Below are positions 8,740-17,017 of a DNA stretch of 64,000 nucleotides, piece after piece. Source of the stretch: Rhodobacter sp. (GTDB lineage Bacteria > Pseudomonadota > Alphaproteobacteria > Rhodobacterales > Rhodobacteraceae); NCBI GenBank assembly GCA_030065095.1, contig JASJDP010000012.1, positions 1-64,000 of the forward strand, written 5' to 3'. A program made the position numbers and the translations under genes. The notes under the pieces were generated by a model. It worked only from the letters and a program-made list of their open reading frames with translations. It had not been told where the DNA came from and did not search any database. Numbering within the stretch: position 1 is the stretch's first letter; the number at the start of each line of letters is the position of its first letter.

Positions 8740-9536
8740 TCGATCCCCAACTCGGCCAGTATGCCCTCGATCCGCGGCACGTCCTCGGGGTTGTTGAGCT
8801 CCCAGAACTGGCGGCCGCGCGCATCGACCTCGACGCACAGCACCGGGTGCGCCTGTTCCAGAAACCGCAGCTGCTCCAGCCCCTCCAGACGCTCCAGCGG
8901 CCCGACCGGCCAAAGCGGATATGCCGCCAGCGCCGATGGACGATAGGCATAGACGCCCACATGGTGAAACACCGGGGTCGGGTCGGTGTCGGGATAGACA
9001 TCGGTGGTGAACGGGATGACTTCCTTCGAGAAATAAAGCGCCCGATTGTCCAGTGTAAAAACCGCTGTCGTGGCGCCGACCCGCCCCGCGTGACGGTCCT
9101 CGAGAAATCCGTTCAACGCCCGGCCGTCACAGCGCAACACCGGGGTCGCGACCTCTGCGGTGGGATGGTCCGCAAGACCGGACACCAAATCCTCGATGAA
9201 CCAAACCGGCGTCAGCGGCGCATCGCCCTGCAGATTGACGATGATGTCAAACCCGCCGCCCAGGGCGTTCAGCGCCTCGGCGCAACGCTCGGTCCCGTTG
9301 ACGCAATCGGACGATGTCATGACCGTTTCGGCCCCGAACGCCCGCGATGCGGCCGCGATCCGGTCATCGTCTGTCGCCACCACGATCCGGTCCGCGCCTT
9401 CGACCTTGCACGCGACCTCCCAGGTCCGCCGGATCAGGCTGCGGCTGTCGCCGGTGGCCCCACGCAGGCCCACCAGCGGTTTGCCCGGATAGCGCGTCGA
9501 GGCATAGCGCGCCGGGATGACGATCAGGACAGACAT
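8736..9536 (-). CDS. kdsB: 3-deoxy-manno-octulosonate cytidylyltransferase (CMP-Kdo synthetase, KdsB/KpsU type)
   Basis: Activates Kdo with CTP to give CMP-Kdo. 266 residues, somewhat longer than the usual 250. The N-terminus VLIVIPARYASTRYPGKPL matches the family nucleotide-binding motif, followed by TSSDCVNGTERC and VNLQGDAPL. The start ATG at 9536 overlaps the cysQ stop by one base. CMP-Kdo is needed for lipid A core, but in group 2 capsule loci a second copy (KpsU) serves the poly-Kdo capsule linker. Its position beside glycosyltransferases and a KpsM-like permease makes a capsule role plausible. Whether another kdsB exists in the genome cannot be seen. Confidence 0.85.
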   Translation of the reverse strand: MSVLIVIPARYASTRYPGKPLVGLRGATGDSRSLIRRTWEVACKVEGADRIVVATDDDRIAAASRAFGAETVMTSSDCVNGTERCAEALNALGGGFDIIVNLQGDAPLTPVWFIEDLVSGLADHPTAEVATPVLRCDGRALNGFLEDRHAGRVGATTAVFTLDNRALYFSKEVIPFTTDVYPDTDPTPVFHHVGVYAYRPSALAAYPLWPVGPLERLEGLEQLRFLEQAHPVLCVEVDARGRQFWELNNPEDVPRIEGILAELGIE

Positions 9537-10345
9537 CAGCCCGGATGCAGCTCCACGCCCGGTGCATAGGCAATGAAGAACGGGTTTTCGTAGCCGGGTT
9601 TCCCATATGTCAGCGGCGCGTGATCGTCGAACCGCACCACCTTGCCGCCCGCGCCCCGCAACACCGCATCCCCCGCGGCCGTGTCCCATTCCATCGTGCG
9701 CCCGAGCCGGGGATAAAGGTCCGCCTCGCCCGCGGCGACGAGGCAGAACTTCAGCGAGGATCCGGCGCTGGTCATGTCGCGCACCGCATATTTCCCGATA
9801 TAGTCGTCCGTGGCCTGATCGCGGTGGGATTTCGATGCCACGACCATCAGCGCACCGTTGTCCGGGTCGGTCACCGACAGCAGGCGCACCGGCCCCGCCC
9901 GGTCCTTGGCCAGATCACCGGATTCCTCTACCGACTGCCCCGTGGCGTCGGTGTAGAACATCCGCCCCTTTGCAGGCGCATACACCACGCCGCGCAAGGG
10001 GACGCCATCTTCGACAAAGGCGATATTCACGGTGAAATCGCCGCGCCGCTGCACGAATTCCTTGGTGCCGTCCAGCGGGTCGACGATCAGAAACCGTGCC
10101 GCGCGCTCGGCATGCGATGCCGCCTGTTCCTCTGTCACCAGCGTCACGTCCGGGAACGCAGCCCTCAGCCCGGCCGAGATCAGCGCATCCGCCGCTTCGT
10201 CCGCCGCCGTCACCGGGCTGGTATCGGATTTCGCCCGCACGTCGAAATCGTCGGAGTTGTAGATCTTCATGATCGCATCGCCGGCCTCCAGGGCCAGACG
10301 CCGCATCACCGCCGTCAAGTTGTCGAAATCCAACGTTCGCTCCAT
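9536..10345 (-). CDS. cysQ: 3'(2'),5'-bisphosphate nucleotidase
   Basis: Hydrolyses PAP (3'-phosphoadenosine 5'-phosphate), the by-product of PAPS-dependent sulfation and reduction. 269 residues, inositol-monophosphatase superfamily. Motifs seen are VTEEQ (first metal ligand), IVDPLDGTKEFV (the canonical DPLDGT site) and MEWDTAAGDAVL near the C-terminus (WDxxAGxAV). ATG at 10345 gives the family-like start MERTLDFDNL; alternatives lie up to 10393. It heads the leftward glycan operon whose last gene is a sulfotransferase, so local PAP disposal is a natural role, though CysQ also serves general sulfur assimilation. Confidence 0.9.
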   Translation of the reverse strand: MERTLDFDNLTAVMRRLALEAGDAIMKIYNSDDFDVRAKSDTSPVTAADEAADALISAGLRAAFPDVTLVTEEQAASHAERAARFLIVDPLDGTKEFVQRRGDFTVNIAFVEDGVPLRGVVYAPAKGRMFYTDATGQSVEESGDLAKDRAGPVRLLSVTDPDNGALMVVASKSHRDQATDDYIGKYAVRDMTSAGSSLKFCLVAAGEADLYPRLGRTMEWDTAAGDAVLRGAGGKVVRFDDHAPLTYGKPGYENPFFIAYAPGVELHPG

Positions 10346-10476
10346 CACCGGCGTCCAAATCGGCGCCATCATTGAGTTTTTGTTCGCCGCCACTTATGCT
10401 GGCTTGGTAAAGGAACGGCAAGAATTCCCTGCAACAAAGACGGGGACGACCACCAGAGCGGGTTTGCGGCACGGAC

Positions 10477-11298
10477 ATGTTCGAACAACGGGTCCAAAGA
10501 TCGTCGTTTCAGTCGGCGTTCAATCTGCTGGAACTGAGCTATCACGCGACCGTCCGCAATATCCGGAAATCTCACGGCAATGCCATCATCGGGCTGTTGA
10601 TGTCGCTGGTGCAGACGGTGATCCTGGTCGCCGTCTTTTATGTGATGTTCTCGATCCTGGGATTGCGCGGCAGCGCGATCCGCGGCGACTTTCTGCTTTA
10701 TATCATGTCGGGCGTCTTTCTGTTTTTAACGCATAACAAGGCCGTCAGCGCGGTCATGGGGTCCGAAGGTCCCACGTCCGCCATGATGCTTCATGCGCCG
10801 ATGAATACGACAATTTCGATCGTATCGTCGGCTTTGGCGACACTCTATATTCAGACGCTGGCGCTGATTGTGGTGCTGTTCGTCTATCACGTCGGGTTCA
10901 ACCGGATCGAGCTGTTTCAGCCGGTTCCCGGCTTTGGCATGTTTCTGCTGGCGTGGTTTTCGGGCTGCGCGGTCGGCATGGTTCTGCTGGCGCTGAAACC
11001 CTGGTTTCCGGCCTTTGTCGGCGTCGTCATGCAGATCTATACCCGGGCCAACATGGTCGCCTCGGGCAAAATGTTTGTTGCCAATACCCTGCCCGGCTAC
11101 ATGCTGGCGATGTTCGACTGGAACCCCCTGTTTCACTGCATCGACCAGGCGCGCGGCTTCATCTTCATCAACTACAACCCCCACTACAGCAGCATCTCTT
11201 ATCCGATGATCCTGTCGGTTACGCTGATCGTGATCGGTCTGATGGGAGAGTTCTATACCCGCAAACACGCTTCGGCGAGTTGGTCGGCCGGCAAGTAG
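10477..11298 (+). CDS. ABC-2 type polysaccharide export permease (KpsM-like)
   Basis: 273-residue inner-membrane protein with about six hydrophobic segments, for example at residues 40-60 (LLMSLVQTVILVAVFYVM), 70-87, 115-140, 150-172 and 235-255, as expected for the permease half of capsule or O-antigen exporters. Charged N-terminal and loop features match KpsM-type proteins. It is transcribed divergently from cysQ across 131 bases. Unusually, no ATPase (KpsT) follows; the next gene is on the other strand. It therefore either pairs with an ATPase encoded elsewhere or is a displaced remnant of a larger kps locus. Assignment to polysaccharide export rests on family resemblance and the adjacent glycan genes. 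Confidence 0.8.
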   Translation: MFEQRVQRSSFQSAFNLLELSYHATVRNIRKSHGNAIIGLLMSLVQTVILVAVFYVMFSILGLRGSAIRGDFLLYIMSGVFLFLTHNKAVSAVMGSEGPTSAMMLHAPMNTTISIVSSALATLYIQTLALIVVLFVYHVGFNRIELFQPVPGFGMFLLAWFSGCAVGMVLLALKPWFPAFVGVVMQIYTRANMVASGKMFVANTLPGYMLAMFDWNPLFHCIDQARGFIFINYNPHYSSISYPMILSVTLIVIGLMGEFYTRKHASASWSAGK

Positions 11299-11335
11299 CC
11301 CGCCGGCACCGCACGCAACATTAACCTTTTGGCGA

Positions 11336-11512
11336 CAACGGCGGGGTATATCCCTGCCCCGAGCGCTCCGCGTGGGATGAAAACCGCGCGTTCCCGACAA
11401 TCCGGTCCCAAAGACCACCTCTCTCATCGGGTGCAGGGACAGGTTCAACGATATGGGCCGTGGGAAATCACGGCCCGGACCCTGCCGGGGGAAACCCCGC
11501 GGATAAACGTTG
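11336..11512 (+). ncRNA. Candidate structured RNA in convergent gap
   Basis: The 354-base gap 11299-11652 between two converging genes has no credible protein. Its central part is rich in complementary blocks. GCAGGG (11433-11438) pairs with CCCTGC (11480-11485), enclosing a perfect 8-bp hairpin, GGGCCGTG (11455-11462) with CACGGCCC (11469-11476). A GGGG/CCCC hairpin follows (11487-11498). On the + strand both inner hairpins can close with GAAA tetraloops, which points to + strand RNA. CAACG (11336-11340) can pair with CGTTG (11508-11512) to close the whole element at about 177 nt. It does not match my recollection of RNase P, SRP, tmRNA or common riboswitches. Size would suit a 6S-like RNA but I see no other support for that. 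Confidence 0.3.
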
Positions 11513-11652
11513 GCGGCGCCGCCGATCCTAAGCGGAAGCAAGCCTGCCATGATCACCGAGAGACATCGACTTTTGGCCCGGCGGTTCAGTTTTGCGCCTG
11601 GCCTGGGGCTCGCATGCGTCGCACCCCGCCGCCGGATCCCGGTTTTACGGCT

Positions 11653-12081
11653 TCAGTCGAGCTTACGGTCGCCTCGGAACGCAACCAAAACTGTCTTGCC
11701 TGCGGCCTTGCAGCCAAACTTGATCCGGTATTTCACCTCCGGAAATCCCCTGATCGGCAGCCGTGCTGCCGCCTCCGCCTGCGTCTCGCCAGGCCGTTGC
11801 AGGGTTGCACTCCACTTGTGGTAAGGTTTGTCGGGTCCGGCCGGAAGCACGTCGAACTTCACCTGCAACGCCCCACCGCGCCTTCGGCACCTGACCGATG
11901 TCGGGTAAAAATACCCGCTGCCCGGCGACGAGAACGCCTCGAACGTATAACCGCGCAGCTCTTCCTCGTTCCGGATCGTTTTCCAGCGGGTATCGGCGGC
12001 GGACCCTCTCTCAGGGCTTCCGGAAACCAAGACCAACGCAGCGAGGCCAGAAACCGCAAATCTACGGATGCGTCTGTTCAT
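11653..12081 (-). CDS. Small exported protein of unknown function
   Basis: 142-residue protein with an N-terminal signal peptide (MNRRIRR followed by a hydrophobic AVSGLAALVLVSG and an SAA-like cleavage region near residue 31), so it is likely periplasmic. The mature part contains three cysteines and no motif I recognise. ATG at 12081 is chosen because it directly precedes the signal peptide; the longer frame from 12153 would run into alkB. It follows alkB by about 60 bases on the same strand and may share its transcript. Function unknown. Confidence 0.65.
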   Translation of the reverse strand: MNRRIRRFAVSGLAALVLVSGSPERGSAADTRWKTIRNEEELRGYTFEAFSSPGSGYFYPTSVRCRRRGGALQVKFDVLPAGPDKPYHKWSATLQRPGETQAEAAARLPIRGFPEVKYRIKFGCKAAGKTVLVAFRGDRKLD

Positions 12082-12142
12082 CGTCCGAAGAAACCTCCAT
12101 TCCGTGCATATTGCAAAGCTTGGCACGACACCCTCAAGGCGT

Positions 12143-12748
12143 TCAATCAACAACGCGCAGCGTCAGATTCACCCGCCCGGTTTCCTGCAACAGTGTCGAC
12201 GTTCCCGGCCTGATCCGGTCGATCCCGTGATAGGTCAGCCTCGCCGCCCCGCCCATCACCACCACATCGCCGGATCGCAACCAGATCGACTCGGTCGGGC
12301 CGCCCCGCGTCATGTTGCCGATCCGAAACAGCCCGTCGTCACCAAGCGAAACCGAGACGACAGGCCAGGAAAAATCCGCCTCGTCCCGGTCCTGATGCAT
12401 GCCCATCTTCGCCACGGGCCCGTAGAAATTGATCAGGCAGCAATCCGGTCGGCGGTCCAACCCGGTCACGTCGCGCCAGATTGCCAGCACACTGTCCGGG
12501 ATCGCCGGCCATGCCCTGCCCGACGGGTGTTCGGTCACATAGCGGTACCCCCGCCGGTCCGAGTACCAGCCGTATTTGCCGGCCGAGGTCATCCGCACCG
12601 ACATGCGTCTTCCATACGGCGTCTGCGGCGAAAACAACGGAGCGGATTGGGCGACCGCCCGTATCTCCGACAACACCGCGGACTGCGCCGCGGCATCCAG
12701 ATGGCCTTGGAAAACCTTGAACCCGCGGATGTCGATCGGTGCGTGCAT
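12143..12748 (-). CDS. alkB: Alpha-ketoglutarate-dependent DNA/RNA dealkylase AlkB
   Basis: Removes methyl lesions such as 1-methyladenine and 3-methylcytosine from DNA/RNA by Fe(II)/2-oxoglutarate oxidative demethylation. 201 residues, normal length. The iron ligands are visible as HQDRDE (HxD, about residue 138) and the distal His in YHGIDRI. The C-terminal RVNLTLR provides the 2-oxoglutarate-binding arginines, and CCLINFYG precedes the core. ATG at 12748 fits the family N-terminus; the open frame extends to 12895 without conservation. Divergent from the MipA-like gene across about 100 bases. No SOS or Ada box was identified. Confidence 0.93.
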   Translation of the reverse strand: MHAPIDIRGFKVFQGHLDAAAQSAVLSEIRAVAQSAPLFSPQTPYGRRMSVRMTSAGKYGWYSDRRGYRYVTEHPSGRAWPAIPDSVLAIWRDVTGLDRRPDCCLINFYGPVAKMGMHQDRDEADFSWPVVSVSLGDDGLFRIGNMTRGGPTESIWLRSGDVVVMGGAARLTYHGIDRIRPGTSTLLQETGRVNLTLRVVD

Positions 12749-12847
12749 GCCGTGCAATCTAAACCGGGAATTGCGTGCGTCCCAGTATGATCCGGCGCGG
12801 GCGGCCGTTCGTATCCCTGCCAGAAACACCAAAGGGACACCGATCAC

Positions 12848-13612
12848 GTGCGTAGAATTCCCTCCTTGCTGTCGGCTCTTATGTTCGCGCCGCATGCCGT
12901 TCTTGCCGACCCGGTCTCACTCGGCCTCGGCGCCGCCGCGATCCCGCAGTTCGAAGGGTCGTCGGATTATCGCGTCATCGCCGCGCCGAACTTTGCCTTC
13001 TCGCTCGGCCCCGTCGGTATCCGCAGCAACGGGCCCGGTGCCGAGGCCGACCTTTTTGCCTCGCGCGCCATCGATGCAGGTCCGATCATGCGCTGGAACG
13101 GCGGCCGCGACCCGGCGGATATCGACAGCGCTGCCGTCAGCGCCCTGCCCAAGGTCGACGGCGCGCTGATGCTTGGCGGATTCGCCCGGCTGAATTATCC
13201 GGTTGGCGACGATCTGATCCTGTCGCCCAGGGTCAACATCCTGCAGGGCCTCGACGGCGGGCACGAGGGGCTGATCGCCGAGGCCTCGATCGGCCTGACC
13301 CGCCGCCTCGACGACTGGACCGTCGGCGGCAGCGCCGGGCTGACCTATGCCGACGAGGCCTATATGGATGCCTTCTTCAGCGTCGCACCGGCCAGCCCCT
13401 CGGGCCTGGCCGCTTTCACGGCGGGCGGCGGGATCAAGGACGTCGGCGTGACGCTCTTTGCCAGCTACCGCATCAGCGACGACTGGTCCGCCACTGCGGT
13501 CGCTGGTTACAGGCGGCTGGTGGGCGACGCGGCCGACAGCCCCATCGTCGCGACCGCGGGCGATCCAAATCAGGGTTTTCTAAGCCTCGGCTTCTCCTAC
13601 ACCTTCAACTGA
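12848..13612 (+). CDS. MipA/OmpV family outer-membrane protein
   Basis: 254-residue predicted beta-barrel protein starting at GTG 12848. It has a signal peptide (RRIPSLLSALMFAPHAVLA, cleavage before DPVSLG), alternating amphipathic strands such as IPQFEGSSDYRVIAAPNF, and a C-terminal aromatic strand (FLSLGFSYTFN) typical of outer-membrane barrels. The opening GLGAAAIPQFEGS pattern is characteristic of MipA/OmpV proteins, some of which scaffold peptidoglycan enzymes. Stand-alone gene ahead of dnaK; its function here is not further predictable. Confidence 0.8.
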   Translation: MRRIPSLLSALMFAPHAVLADPVSLGLGAAAIPQFEGSSDYRVIAAPNFAFSLGPVGIRSNGPGAEADLFASRAIDAGPIMRWNGGRDPADIDSAAVSALPKVDGALMLGGFARLNYPVGDDLILSPRVNILQGLDGGHEGLIAEASIGLTRRLDDWTVGGSAGLTYADEAYMDAFFSVAPASPSGLAAFTAGGGIKDVGVTLFASYRISDDWSATAVAGYRRLVGDAADSPIVATAGDPNQGFLSLGFSYTFN

Positions 13613-13668
13613 CCGCCGCGCCGTGCCGAAAAACCGTTACAAAGCGCAGTAATTGGCGCCCGGAGTCG

Positions 13669-13697
13669 CTTGCAGCACTCCTGACCCCTCCCTATAT
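13669..13697 (+). promoter_or_regulatory. Putative heat-shock (RpoH-type) promoter of dnaK
   Basis: CTTGCA at 13669-13674 and CTATAT at 13692-13697 are 17 bases apart, the latter inside CTCCCTATATAC. CTTG plus a C-rich CCCTATAT element resembles sigma-32 promoters, as expected for dnaK in alphaproteobacteria. Transcription would begin near 13704, leaving a leader of about 100 bases. No CIRCE inverted repeat is present. Confidence 0.6.
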
Positions 13698-13712
13698 ACG
13701 CCCGGAAGCCTC

Positions 13713-13731
13713 GCGGGGATGTGATCCCTGC
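13713..13731 (+). promoter_or_regulatory. Hairpin in the dnaK 5' leader
   Basis: GCGGGGAT (13713-13720) and ATCCCTGC (13724-13731) form an 8-bp stem with one G-U pair around a GTG loop, just downstream of the predicted transcription start and about 77 bases before the dnaK ATG. It could stabilise the mRNA or act as a temperature-sensitive element, but it does not cover the ribosome-binding site (AGAGGA near 13795), so a simple thermometer is unlikely. Confidence 0.4.
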
Positions 13732-13807
13732 GAACCTTATGGGATCGGGAGGCGGCGCCGAAATGGGCCGACCTCCACAACATCGCCGAGAAGAGAGGAT
13801 TTTGAGC

Positions 13808-15724
13808 ATGGCCAAAGTCATCGGGATCGACCTGGGAACCACCAACAGCTGTATCGCCATCATGGACGGCTCGCAGCCCCGGGTGATCGAAAACGCCGAA
13901 GGCGCGCGCACGACCCCGTCGATCGTCGCCTTTACCGACAACGAACGCCTCGTCGGCCAGCCGGCCAAGCGCCAGGCGGTCACCAACCCCGAAAACACGA
14001 TCTTCGCGGTCAAGCGTCTGATCGGCCGGCGTCTGGGCGATGCCGAGGTCGAGAAAGACAAGAAACTGGTGCCCTATGCCATCGTGGACGGCGGCAATGG
14101 CGACGCCTGGGTCGAATCGCGCGGCGAGAAATACAGCCCCAGCCAGATCTCGGCCTTCATCCTGCAAAAGATGAAAGAGACGGCGGAATCCTATCTTGGC
14201 GACGACGTGACCCAGGCGGTCATCACCGTCCCCGCCTATTTCAACGATGCCCAGCGCCAGGCCACCAAGGACGCCGGCAAGATCGCAGGTCTCGAGGTTC
14301 TGCGGATCATCAACGAACCGACCGCGGCTGCGCTGGCCTATGGCCTCGACAAGAAGGAATCGAAAACCATCGCGGTCTACGACCTGGGCGGCGGCACCTT
14401 CGACATCACCATCCTGGAAATTGACGACGGCCTTTTTGAGGTGAAGTCGACCAACGGCGACACGTTCCTGGGCGGTGAAGACTTTGACATGCGCATCGTC
14501 AACTACCTTGCCGACGAATTCAAAAAGGAACACGGCGTCGACCTGACCAAGGACAAGATGGCGCTGCAGCGGCTGAAGGAAGCCGCGGAAAAGGCCAAGA
14601 TCGAGCTGTCCAGTTCCAGCCAGACCGAGATCAACCAGCCGTTCATCTCGATGGGCCAGGACGGCACGCCGCTGCACATGGTCATGAAGCTGACCCGCGC
14701 CAAGCTGGAAAGTCTGGTGGGCGATCTGATCAAGAAGTCGATCAAGCCGTGCAAGGACGCGCTGAAGGATGCGGGCCTTTCGACCGGCGATATCGACGAG
14801 ATCGTTCTGGTCGGCGGTATGACCCGCATGCCGAAGGTCATCGAGGAAGTGACGAACTTCTTCGGAAAGGAACCGCATAAGGGCGTGAACCCCGACGAGG
14901 TCGTGGCCATGGGCGCCGCGATCCAGGCCGGCGTTCTGCAGGGCGACGTCAAGGACGTCGTGCTTTTGGACGTCACGCCGCTGAGCCTGGGCATCGAGAC
15001 GCTGGGCGGCGTTTTCACCCGCCTGATCGACCGCAACACCACGATCCCGACGAAGAAGTCGCAGATCTTCTCGACGGCCGAGGACAACCAGAACGCGGTG
15101 ACGATCCGGGTGTTCCAGGGCGAACGCGAAATGGCGCAGGACAACAAGATCCTCGGCCAGTTCAATCTTGAAGACATCCCGCCCGCTCCGCGCGGACTGC
15201 CGCAGATCGAGGTGACCTTCGACATCGACGCCAACGGCATCGTACATGTGGGCGCCAAGGACAAAGGCACCGGCAAAGAGCAGAAGATCACCATCCAGGC
15301 GTCGGGCGGTCTTTCCGATGACGAGATCGAACAAATGGTCAAGGACGCCGAGGCCAACGCCGAGGCCGACAAGGAGCGCCGCGAACTGGTCGAGGCCAAG
15401 AACCAGGCCGAAAGTCTGATCCATTCAACCGAAAAGTCGATGGAAGAGCATGGCGACAAGGTCGATCCGACCACGATCGAGGCGATCGAACTTGCCATCG
15501 CCAACCTCAAAGAGCAGATCGAGACCGAGGACGCCGGAAAGATCAAGTCCGGGATCCAGAACGTCACCGAAGCGGCGATGAAGCTGGGCGAGGCGATCTA
15601 CAAGGCGGAACAGGCCAAGGCCGAGGCCGGCGAGGACGATGTGGAGGACGAGCCGCGCGGTGTCGATGACGACATCGTCGATGCCGACTTCGAAGATCTC
15701 GACGACGACAAGCGCGCCTCGTAA
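13808..15724 (+). CDS. dnaK: Chaperone protein DnaK (Hsp70)
   Basis: ATP-dependent Hsp70 chaperone, 638 residues, the usual size. The N-terminal ATPase domain opens with [12 protein letters not shown], and contains [37 protein letters not shown] and [10 protein letters not shown]. The substrate-binding domain follows from about residue 385 ([14 protein letters not shown]) and the acidic C-terminal tail ends near [10 protein letters not shown]. The ATG at 13808 has AGAGGA about 8 bases upstream; the open frame from 13721 is non-coding leader. dnaJ follows after 71 bases containing a hairpin, allowing co-transcription with reduced read-through. Confidence 0.98.
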   Translation: MAKVIGIDLGTTNSCIAIMDGSQPRVIENAEGARTTPSIVAFTDNERLVGQPAKRQAVTNPENTIFAVKRLIGRRLGDAEVEKDKKLVPYAIVDGGNGDAWVESRGEKYSPSQISAFILQKMKETAESYLGDDVTQAVITVPAYFNDAQRQATKDAGKIAGLEVLRIINEPTAAALAYGLDKKESKTIAVYDLGGGTFDITILEIDDGLFEVKSTNGDTFLGGEDFDMRIVNYLADEFKKEHGVDLTKDKMALQRLKEAAEKAKIELSSSSQTEINQPFISMGQDGTPLHMVMKLTRAKLESLVGDLIKKSIKPCKDALKDAGLSTGDIDEIVLVGGMTRMPKVIEEVTNFFGKEPHKGVNPDEVVAMGAAIQAGVLQGDVKDVVLLDVTPLSLGIETLGGVFTRLIDRNTTIPTKKSQIFSTAEDNQNAVTIRVFQGEREMAQDNKILGQFNLEDIPPAPRGLPQIEVTFDIDANGIVHVGAKDKGTGKEQKITIQASGGLSDDEIEQMVKDAEANAEADKERRELVEAKNQAESLIHSTEKSMEEHGDKVDPTTIEAIELAIANLKEQIETEDAGKIKSGIQNVTEAAMKLGEAIYKAEQAKAEAGEDDVEDEPRGVDDDIVDADFEDLDDDKRAS

Positions 15725-15742
15725 GCGCAGCCAGACGCAAGC

Positions 15743-15772
15743 GGACCGGCCTGGCAAAATCCGGGCCGGTCC
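15743..15772 (+). terminator. Hairpin between dnaK and dnaJ (partial terminator)
   Basis: GGACCGGCC (15743-15751) pairs with GGCCGGTCC (15764-15772) around a 12-base loop, followed within five bases by TTTT. Placed 18 bases after the dnaK stop and 23 before dnaJ, it probably terminates part of the transcripts or protects the dnaK mRNA 3' end, giving more DnaK than DnaJ. Confidence 0.6.
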
Positions 15773-15795
15773 CTGCGTTTTCAAGGGGATAATCC

Positions 15796-16944
15796 ATGGC
15801 AAAGCGCGATTTTTACGATGTGCTGGGGGTGCAGAAGGGTGCCTCTGCCGACGAGATCAAGCGGGCTTACCGCCAAAAGGCCAAGGAACTGCACCCGGAC
15901 CGCAACTCTGACAACCCCAATGCCGAGTCGCAGTTCAAGGAAGTGAACGAGGCCTATGACGCCCTGAAGGACCCGCAGAAGAAGGCCGCCTACGACCGGT
16001 TCGGCCACGCGGCCTTTGACGGCGGAATGGGCGGCATGGGCGGCGGCCCGCGCGGCGGGGGCCAAGGCGATTTCGCCAGCGCGTTCTCGGACGTCTTCGA
16101 CGATCTGTTCGGCGACTTCATGGGCGGCCGGGGCGGCGGCGGGGGGCGTCAGCGCGCGACGCGGGGGTCCGACCTGCGCTATAACCTGCGGGTTTCGCTG
16201 GAGGACGCCTATGGCGGGTTGCAGAAGACCATCAACGTGCCGACCTCGGTCGCGTGCTCGACCTGCTCGGGAACCGGCGCCGAAGGCGGGGCGGAGCCGA
16301 CGATGTGCCCGACCTGTTCCGGCATGGGCAAAGTCCGCGCGCAACAGGGCTTTTTCACGGTCGAGCGGACCTGCCCCACCTGTTCCGGGATCGGCCAGAT
16401 CATCCAGAATCCCTGTGAGGTCTGCGGCGGCGCCGGGCGGGTCGAAAAGGATCGCTCGCTCAGCGTAAACATTCCCGCGGGCGTCGAGACGGGCACCCGC
16501 ATCCGGCTGGCCGGCGAGGGAGAGGCAGGCCTGCGCGGCGGCCCTGCCGGAGACCTGTACATTTTCATCGAGGTCGCGGACCATCCCCTGTTTCAGCGCG
16601 ACGGCCAGAACCTGTTCTGCCTGGTGCCGGTCAGCATGACGGCAGCGGCGCTTGGCGGCGATATCGACGTACCGACCATAGATGGCGGCCGCAGCCGGGT
16701 GAAAGTGCCCGGCGGCAGCCAATCCGGCCGGCAGATGCGCCTGCGCAACAAGGGCATGCCGGGCCTGCGCGGCAGCGGCCAGGGTGATATGTTCATCGAA
16801 CTGGCGGTGGAGACCCCGGTGAACCTGACCTCGAAGCAGAAGGAATTGCTGCGCGAATTCGAGCGGCTGGGTGAAAACAACAATCCCGAAAGCTCGTCCT
16901 TCTTTTCGAAAGTCAAGAGCTTCTGGGACGGCATGAAAGGGTGA
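15796..16944 (+). CDS. dnaJ: Chaperone protein DnaJ
   Basis: Hsp40 co-chaperone that stimulates DnaK ATPase activity, 382 residues. Domains in order: J-domain (1-70) with the HPD motif in KELHPDRN, a Gly/Phe-rich linker (about 75-120), the zinc domain with four repeats ([32 protein letters not shown]), then the C-terminal substrate-binding domains. All eight zinc cysteines are present, so it is a type I DnaJ. Forms the classic dnaK-dnaJ operon. Confidence 0.98.
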   Translation: MAKRDFYDVLGVQKGASADEIKRAYRQKAKELHPDRNSDNPNAESQFKEVNEAYDALKDPQKKAAYDRFGHAAFDGGMGGMGGGPRGGGQGDFASAFSDVFDDLFGDFMGGRGGGGGRQRATRGSDLRYNLRVSLEDAYGGLQKTINVPTSVACSTCSGTGAEGGAEPTMCPTCSGMGKVRAQQGFFTVERTCPTCSGIGQIIQNPCEVCGGAGRVEKDRSLSVNIPAGVETGTRIRLAGEGEAGLRGGPAGDLYIFIEVADHPLFQRDGQNLFCLVPVSMTAAALGGDIDVPTIDGGRSRVKVPGGSQSGRQMRLRNKGMPGLRGSGQGDMFIELAVETPVNLTSKQKELLREFERLGENNNPESSSFFSKVKSFWDGMKG

Positions 16945-16955
16945 TCCGGAGAACG

Positions 16956-16978
16956 ACGAATTTTCGACGAAAATTCGT
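16956..16978 (+). terminator. Inverted repeat after dnaJ
   Basis: A perfect 10-bp inverted repeat, ACGAATTTTC and GAAAATTCGT with a GAC loop, lies 11 bases after the dnaJ stop and is followed by TTTA. The stem is AT-rich for an intrinsic terminator in this GC-rich genome, so an operator for the downstream radC gene (start 17018) is an alternative. Confidence 0.5.
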
Positions 16979-17017
16979 TTACCCGCCGTTTACCAACGCC
17001 GTTGCACACTCGGACCC

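Noticed and set aside
11336-11512. Naming the structured gap as RNase P, SRP, tmRNA or a cobalamin/TPP/FMN riboswitch
   Set aside because: None of the conserved sequence blocks of those RNAs that I know are present, so only a generic candidate is reported.
11329-12213. 294-codon + strand frame across the convergent gap and the small exported protein gene
   Set aside because: Proline/arginine-rich with no family features, and runs antisense to a protein with a clear signal peptide.
13640-13807. CIRCE (HrcA) operator before dnaK
   Set aside because: Only a single GCACTC-like half is present; the inverted partner GAGTGC is absent, and the sigma-32-like promoter explains regulation.
13637-15424. 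Long open frame of 595 codons antisense to dnaK
   Set aside because: dnaK antisense frames are commonly open in high-GC genomes; composition is a mirror of DnaK codons and there is no own start signal.
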